Shown piece by piece: positions 60,417 to 64,000 of a DNA stretch of 64,000 bases. Location: contig NZ_BMLW01000003.1 in NCBI RefSeq assembly GCF_014645515.1, positions 332,689 to 396,688 on the forward strand, written 5' to 3'. This DNA is from Oceanobacillus neutriphilus (GTDB lineage Bacteria; Bacillota; Bacilli; Bacillales; Amphibacillaceae). Position 1 is the stretch's first letter. Every line of letters begins with the position of its first letter. The position numbers and the translations under genes are program-made. The notes below the pieces were generated by a model that saw nothing but the letters and a program-made list of their open reading frames with translations, was not told the DNA's origin and ran no database searches.

Positions 60417-62213
60417 ATGGGTCAAAAACTACAGCCAACATGGGATTTAGATGTTATTTTTCCTGGACAAAGTAACTCAGAGGAATTTCGCCAATTTGTG
60501 AATGAGGTAAAGAGAAATATTGCAGAATTAACCGTAGAAGCTAATCACTTAGATGCTAATGGGGAAACAGAAGCCTGGGAGATAATTTTAGAAAAATTAG
60601 AGCTTTTAACAAAGAGATCACGTGAAATGGGGGCATACATCAGCTGTTTAAGTGCGCAGGATGTAACAGATAAACAGGCTGCTTTATATGTTGCTGAGGC
60701 AGCTCAAGTACAGGCTTCAAGCAGTGCTTTGACAAAAATAATCGATCAAAAGCTTGGAGCGGTAACAGAAGCAAACTGGGATATGTTATTAGATCAGGAA
60801 GCGATAAAACCTCTTAAATTTATATTGACGGAAAGAAGAGAACGGGCACGCGAACAATTATCTAAAAATGAAGAAATTTTAATCGGTGATTTAGCCGTCG
60901 ATGGATATCATGCGTGGAATCAGATGTATAGTACCATTGTCGGCAACATGAAAATCGATATTACCGAAGACGGAGAAACACAAAGTTATTCTGTCGGACA
61001 GGCTTCTAATAAATTATCAACACCAGACCGTGAACAGAGGGAATATGTATACAGGCAAATAAGCAAGGCCTGGAAAGATAATGAAGACTTATTTGGACAA
61101 ACTTTAAATCACTTGGCCGGTTTTCGGCTGCAAACATATAAGCATTATGGGTGGGATAATGTTTTAAAAGAGCCGTTGGAAAAGAACAGGATGAAGGAAG
61201 AAACATTAAATGCTATGTGGGGAGCGATCGAGAAGCATAAGCCTTTATTTGTAGAATACTTAAATCAAAAAGCGTCTCTATTAAATTTGGATCAATTAAG
61301 TATTTTTGATGTGAACGCTCCTATCCAATCAAAGGTCGAGAAGAAAAGCTATGACGAGGGAGCTGCTTTTATCGTTGAACAGTTCCGCGGCTTTAGTCCA
61401 CAAATGGCTGATTTCGCGCAAATGGCATTTGAAAAACGCTGGATTGAAGCAGAAGATCGGGCAGGAAAACGCCCGGGCGGATTCTGTACAAGCTTTCCTG
61501 CCAGCGAACAGACGCGTATCTTTATGACCTATTCAGGCACTCCTTCTAATATAGCTACATTGGCTCATGAGCTGGGACATGGCTATCATCAGTATGTGAT
61601 GAATGATGTGAACGGCTTAAATCAAGGCTATGCGATGAATGTGGCAGAAACTGCTTCTACCTTTGCTGAAATGATTATAGCTGATGCATCTGTTAAAATG
61701 GCTAAAACAGACGAAGAAAAACTGACACTGCTGGAGGATAAAGTGTCGCGCAGTATCGCTTTCTTTATGAATATCCATGCACGATTCTTATTTGAAAAGC
61801 AATTCTATGAAGAACGTAAGCAAGGAATGGTAAGCACAGACAGATTAAATGAGCTTATGGTAGAGGCACAAAAAGAAGCATATTGTAACAATCTGTCAGA
61901 ATATGATCCGCATTTCTGGGCATCCAAGCTGCATTTTCATATTACCGGTGTGCCATTTTACAATTTCCCTTATACCTTTGGTTATTTATTCAGCCAGGGA
62001 ATCTATGCATATGCACAGGAATACGAAGGAGACTTTGAAGAAAAATATACTGCTTTGTTAAGAGATACAGGCCGATTGACAGTTGAAGAGCTTGCTGAAA
62101 AACATCTGCAGGTTGACTTGACAAAACCTGATTTCTGGGAAAATGCAATAGAAATCTGTGAACAAGATGTCCAGACATTTTTAGAATTGTCCAGGAAACT
62201 TCAAAAGTTATAG
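60417..62213 (+). CDS. pepF: Oligoendopeptidase F
   Basis: 598 residues from ATG 60417, 8 bases after AAGGGAG; ATG 60411 overlaps the site. M3B zinc peptidase: the metal site HELGHGYHQ is near residue 385, the third ligand in ETASTFAEMI near 415, and the N-terminal capping domain starts LQPTWDLDVIFPG. It degrades short peptides in the cytoplasm. The N-terminal part of a related gene is at the left window edge. Confidence 0.95.
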   Translation: MGQKLQPTWDLDVIFPGQSNSEEFRQFVNEVKRNIAELTVEANHLDANGETEAWEIILEKLELLTKRSREMGAYISCLSAQDVTDKQAALYVAEAAQVQASSSALTKIIDQKLGAVTEANWDMLLDQEAIKPLKFILTERRERAREQLSKNEEILIGDLAVDGYHAWNQMYSTIVGNMKIDITEDGETQSYSVGQASNKLSTPDREQREYVYRQISKAWKDNEDLFGQTLNHLAGFRLQTYKHYGWDNVLKEPLEKNRMKEETLNAMWGAIEKHKPLFVEYLNQKASLLNLDQLSIFDVNAPIQSKVEKKSYDEGAAFIVEQFRGFSPQMADFAQMAFEKRWIEAEDRAGKRPGGFCTSFPASEQTRIFMTYSGTPSNIATLAHELGHGYHQYVMNDVNGLNQGYAMNVAETASTFAEMIIADASVKMAKTDEEKLTLLEDKVSRSIAFFMNIHARFLFEKQFYEERKQGMVSTDRLNELMVEAQKEAYCNNLSEYDPHFWASKLHFHITGVPFYNFPYTFGYLFSQGIYAYAQEYEGDFEEKYTALLRDTGRLTVEELAEKHLQVDLTKPDFWENAIEICEQDVQTFLELSRKLQKL

Positions 62214-62278
62214 AAGCTATTGCGATTTACTGAAAAGTGATTTATACTGAATTTATACAAAAAAGTGAATAAAAAAAG

Positions 62279-62368
62279 CCTGCAAGGGGAGCCATTGGCT
62301 GAGAGTGAACATGATTCATGTTCTGACCCTTTGAACCTGTCAGTTAGCGCTGGCGTAGGGATTGTGGA
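62279..62368 (+). promoter_or_regulatory. TPP riboswitch (THI-box)
   Basis: GGGGAGCC...GGCTGAGAG, then TGACCCTTTGAACCTG, GTTAG and CTGGCGTAGGGA: the full TPP aptamer in order. Downstream an AGTAATG...CATTACTTTTTT hairpin (about 62385-62470) can act as terminator before thiT. Thiamine pyrophosphate would repress the transporter. Confidence 0.96.
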
Positions 62369-62549
62369 CTTTTTGATGGATATAAAAGTAATGTGTGAGC
62401 GGAGTTTTAGATGTTCTGTATCTTAAGAATGTCGCCATCAAGAAGACTCCCTTGGCATTACTTTTTTGTTGTGTAAAAAAGACTGTTGAGGCTATGAGAA
62501 AACTGCAATTTGATTTTGGCATAGCGTCATGTATTTGGGGGAGAAGAAA

Positions 62550-63116
62550 TTGAAAAATAAAACATTATTTTTAGTTGAGGTAGCAATATTTACTGCGCTT
62601 GCATTATTACTGGATATTTTACCGATAGGGTTTAAGCTGTGGCCGCAGGGCGGGTCCGTTTCTTTTGCAATGATTCCTATTTTTATTGTTGCTTTTCGCT
62701 GGGGGCTTAAAGGCGGTCTTTTATCCGGGTTTCTTTGGGGCGTTTTACAGGTTGCAACAGGGACGGCATTCATTATGCATCCAGTACAGGGGATTATTGA
62801 GTATGGATTAGCATTTACTGTTGTCGGCCTGGCCGGAATAGTCTCTAAACAGGTTATGGAAAGTATAAAAGGTAAGCAGATGAAGAAAGCTTTTTCTTAT
62901 ATTTTAATTGGAGTATTTTTAGGATCTGCTGCACGTTTTGTTTGTCATTATATTGCAGGAATGGTTTTCTTCGGATCTGCAGTAGACGGGCAGCCGGCCT
63001 GGCTCTACTCATTAATTTATAATTCATCTTATATGATCCCGTCTTTTATACTAAGTCTAATTATTGTGTTTCTTCTATTCTACAAGCAGCCGAGAACATT
63101 AACAGGAAAAATTTAA
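62550..63116 (+). CDS. thiT: ECF thiamine transporter S component ThiT
   Basis: 188 residues, six hydrophobic helices, close to B. subtilis ThiT/YuaJ (about 192). GFKLWPQGGSVSFAMIPIF and GFLWGVLQVATG are the thiamine-binding and A-helix regions. It binds thiamine and docks to the shared EcfAA'T module, which is not in this window. TTG 62550 is used, as GGGGGAG lies 9 bases upstream. The TPP riboswitch before it confirms the substrate. Confidence 0.94.
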   Translation: MKNKTLFLVEVAIFTALALLLDILPIGFKLWPQGGSVSFAMIPIFIVAFRWGLKGGLLSGFLWGVLQVATGTAFIMHPVQGIIEYGLAFTVVGLAGIVSKQVMESIKGKQMKKAFSYILIGVFLGSAARFVCHYIAGMVFFGSAVDGQPAWLYSLIYNSSYMIPSFILSLIIVFLLFYKQPRTLTGKI

Positions 63117-63183
63117 AATAAAAGAGAAAAGCAGCCACGAATTAGCTTTTTAACAAATTATACTTTGGAAAACTCCCTCACAC

Positions 63184-63221
63184 AAAAAATCCTGCAGCAT
63201 TTATCGCTTCAGGATTTTTTT
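63184..63221 (+). terminator. Terminator after thiT
   Basis: AAAATCCTG...CAGGATTTTTT stem with T run. Confidence 0.85.
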
Positions 63222-63267
63222 GTAAAGAATAACAGAAATATATTTAAATAACTTAATTTTCGGACTT

Positions 63268-63620
63268 GAGGAGAAGCATATATACCTTACTATTTGAACA
63301 TGTCCATCATTTATCCTGCTTGTATGTTGTAAAATCATCCTTCTATTGAAATGAAAATTGTGTATAACGCCGCTCCGACCAACCACTCCGCTTTCCATGG
63401 GGACGGCTTCAGCTAACTTGAAAAGAAAACCGCTTTTCAAGTGGATCTTCAGCTCGCCCTGTTCCCATAGGAGTCTGCGTGGTTGGTCTGCGCTCAGTTA
63501 GGCTTCTACAGCGAATGACAGAAATCATAACCTGATGAAGCTGGAAATAACCGTTTTTTGCTTGATGAAAAGATCATTTTAGTGTTTCAAATGGTTAATT
63601 TGGCAATTTAAATGAAGATA
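63268..63620. repeat. Palindromic intergenic repeat, copy B
   Basis: Matches copy A (48948-49360) in the same orientation without the 58-bp insertion. Outer arms GACCAACCAC (63377-63386) and GTGGTTGGTC (63479-63488); inner hairpin CTTGAAAAG...CTTTTCAAG. Confidence 0.8.
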
Positions 63621-63763
63621 CGGCATGAATTGTAAATATCGGGAATAGCTTTCATGAACAGAAAGTAATCATGATGCGACATTTTTATATGCACCACGAA
63701 AAATATGTTCTTTGCTAGTCTAATTTCTATTGGATCAGCTGTATTAAACAGTATAGAACATCC

Positions 63764-63898
63764 TTCTAGCGAAGGCGGACCGTTTTGACTCCTGAGGGAA
63801 TAGCATCATCTGAAGATCCACTTTTGCCAAGTGCTCTTCTTGGCAAAAGTTAGCTGAAGAGCATGCCCCTAGGAAAGCAAAACGGTCCGCCGCAGCGG
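63764..63898. repeat. Palindromic intergenic repeat, diverged copy C, inverted
   Basis: Outer arms GCGGACCGTTTTG (63775-63787) and CAAAACGGTCCGC (63878-63890). The inner GAAGATCCACTT, AGTTAGCTGAAG and the hairpin GCCAAG...CTTGGC correspond, reversed, to copies A and B. The arms differ completely in sequence but still pair. Confidence 0.75.
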
Positions 63899-64000
63899 TG
63901 AACTGCACCCTGTCAAGTAGACAGTAAAAAAACAAAAATCTATGCAACAGTCTGATACCGGTATTCTAACGGTGTCAGGCTATTTAAGTTCTCCTGGTAA
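63899..64000 (-). mobile_element. IS3-family insertion sequence, end cut by window edge
   Basis: The element appears to begin at TGAACTGCACCCTGTCAAGT (63899), a TG-type IS3 terminal repeat, directly after repeat copy C. Its transposase gene reads leftward and ends 41 bp inside. Confidence 0.75.
63940..64000 (-). CDS. IS3-family transposase, C-terminal end (partial)
   Basis: The minus strand gives YQENLNSLTPLEYRYQTVA then stop. The pattern Y-Q-L--L-P-EYR is the end of the IS3/IS150 OrfB integrase. The rest lies outside the window. Confidence 0.8.
   Translation of the reverse strand, partial: YQENLNSLTPLEYRYQTVA

Noticed and set aside
60067..62213. Prophage
   Set aside because: Only a holin is present; no lysin, integrase, capsid or tail genes are found nearby.
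63201..63947. Frames of 79 and 67 codons on the minus strand
   Set aside because: Both read through palindromic repeats and a terminator; no ribosome-binding site.
1..64000. CRISPR array, tRNA or rRNA genes
   Set aside because: No regularly spaced direct repeats, and no tRNA cloverleaf or rRNA sequence was recognised on either strand; reading by eye could miss a single tRNA.

Overview
The window is a chromosomal segment of a low-GC, spore-forming Bacillaceae, most like the Oceanobacillus/Virgibacillus group. The evidence is gene order: yhfH-yhfI-lplJ, comK, yhjE-sipV, addB-addA and yisL follow the arrangement of the same genes in Bacillus subtilis. RocR/sigma-54, SigW, Spo0E and YjcZ features, an S-box and a THI-box are also typical of the family. 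No rRNA, tRNA, CRISPR array or prophage was seen.

Layout. 1-6.5 kb: 5' part of an M3 oligoendopeptidase gene; YhfH; a structured non-coding stretch; yhfI-lplJ; a short comK; a TVP38-family protein; a type I signal peptidase; a small membrane protein with a MerR regulator that appears to start at ATT. 6.7-15.1 kb: addB-addA followed by a DUF418 membrane protein (no sbcDC). 15.1-19.4 kb: yisL, a secreted and membrane-anchored GH13-like protein without the GH13 catalytic residues, a WYL mini-protein behind two LexA-type boxes, an IS630 relic, and a second signal peptidase. 19.6-25.2 kb: XRE-DUF1232 protein, RodA, Ddl, and a UbiB-family kinase-like protein. 25.2-30.4 kb, all on the minus strand: an accessory-looking block with a PP2C-like protein plus HIT protein, and a short UvrA-like ABC protein plus WYL regulator.

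30.7-42.3 kb: guaC, an amidohydrolase, HMG-CoA lyase, a three-gene overlapping ECF sigma / membrane anti-sigma / large extracytoplasmic protein operon, an XRE-cupin regulator with a HIT protein, NfeD-flotillin behind a SigW-type promoter, and a Spo0E-like phosphatase. 42.5-51.2 kb: arginine/proline catabolism, with rocR divergent from rocA (sigma-54 promoter), then putB, and rocB 3 kb further on; a lactonase and htpX lie between. 51.2-64 kb: tatA, a YjcZ peptide, an S13 PBP without signal peptide, an Spx paralogue without the second CXXC cysteine, S-box metI, an acidic membrane-anchored protein, type II NADH dehydrogenase, a VanW protein, YceI, an orphan holin, a second PepF, THI-box thiT, palindromic repeats and the end of an IS3-family element.

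Genes that act together: lplJ (lipoylation); addBA (recombinational repair); rodA and ddl (wall synthesis); rocR/rocA/putB/rocB (arginine, ornithine and proline to glutamate); NfeD/flotillin (envelope stress, SigW). The least explained items are the GH13-like pseudoenzyme, the LexA-boxed WYL mini-protein, the ECF operon, and a family of palindromic repeats whose arms differ in sequence but keep pairing. All functional statements come from reading the sequence and remembered family knowledge; no search was run.
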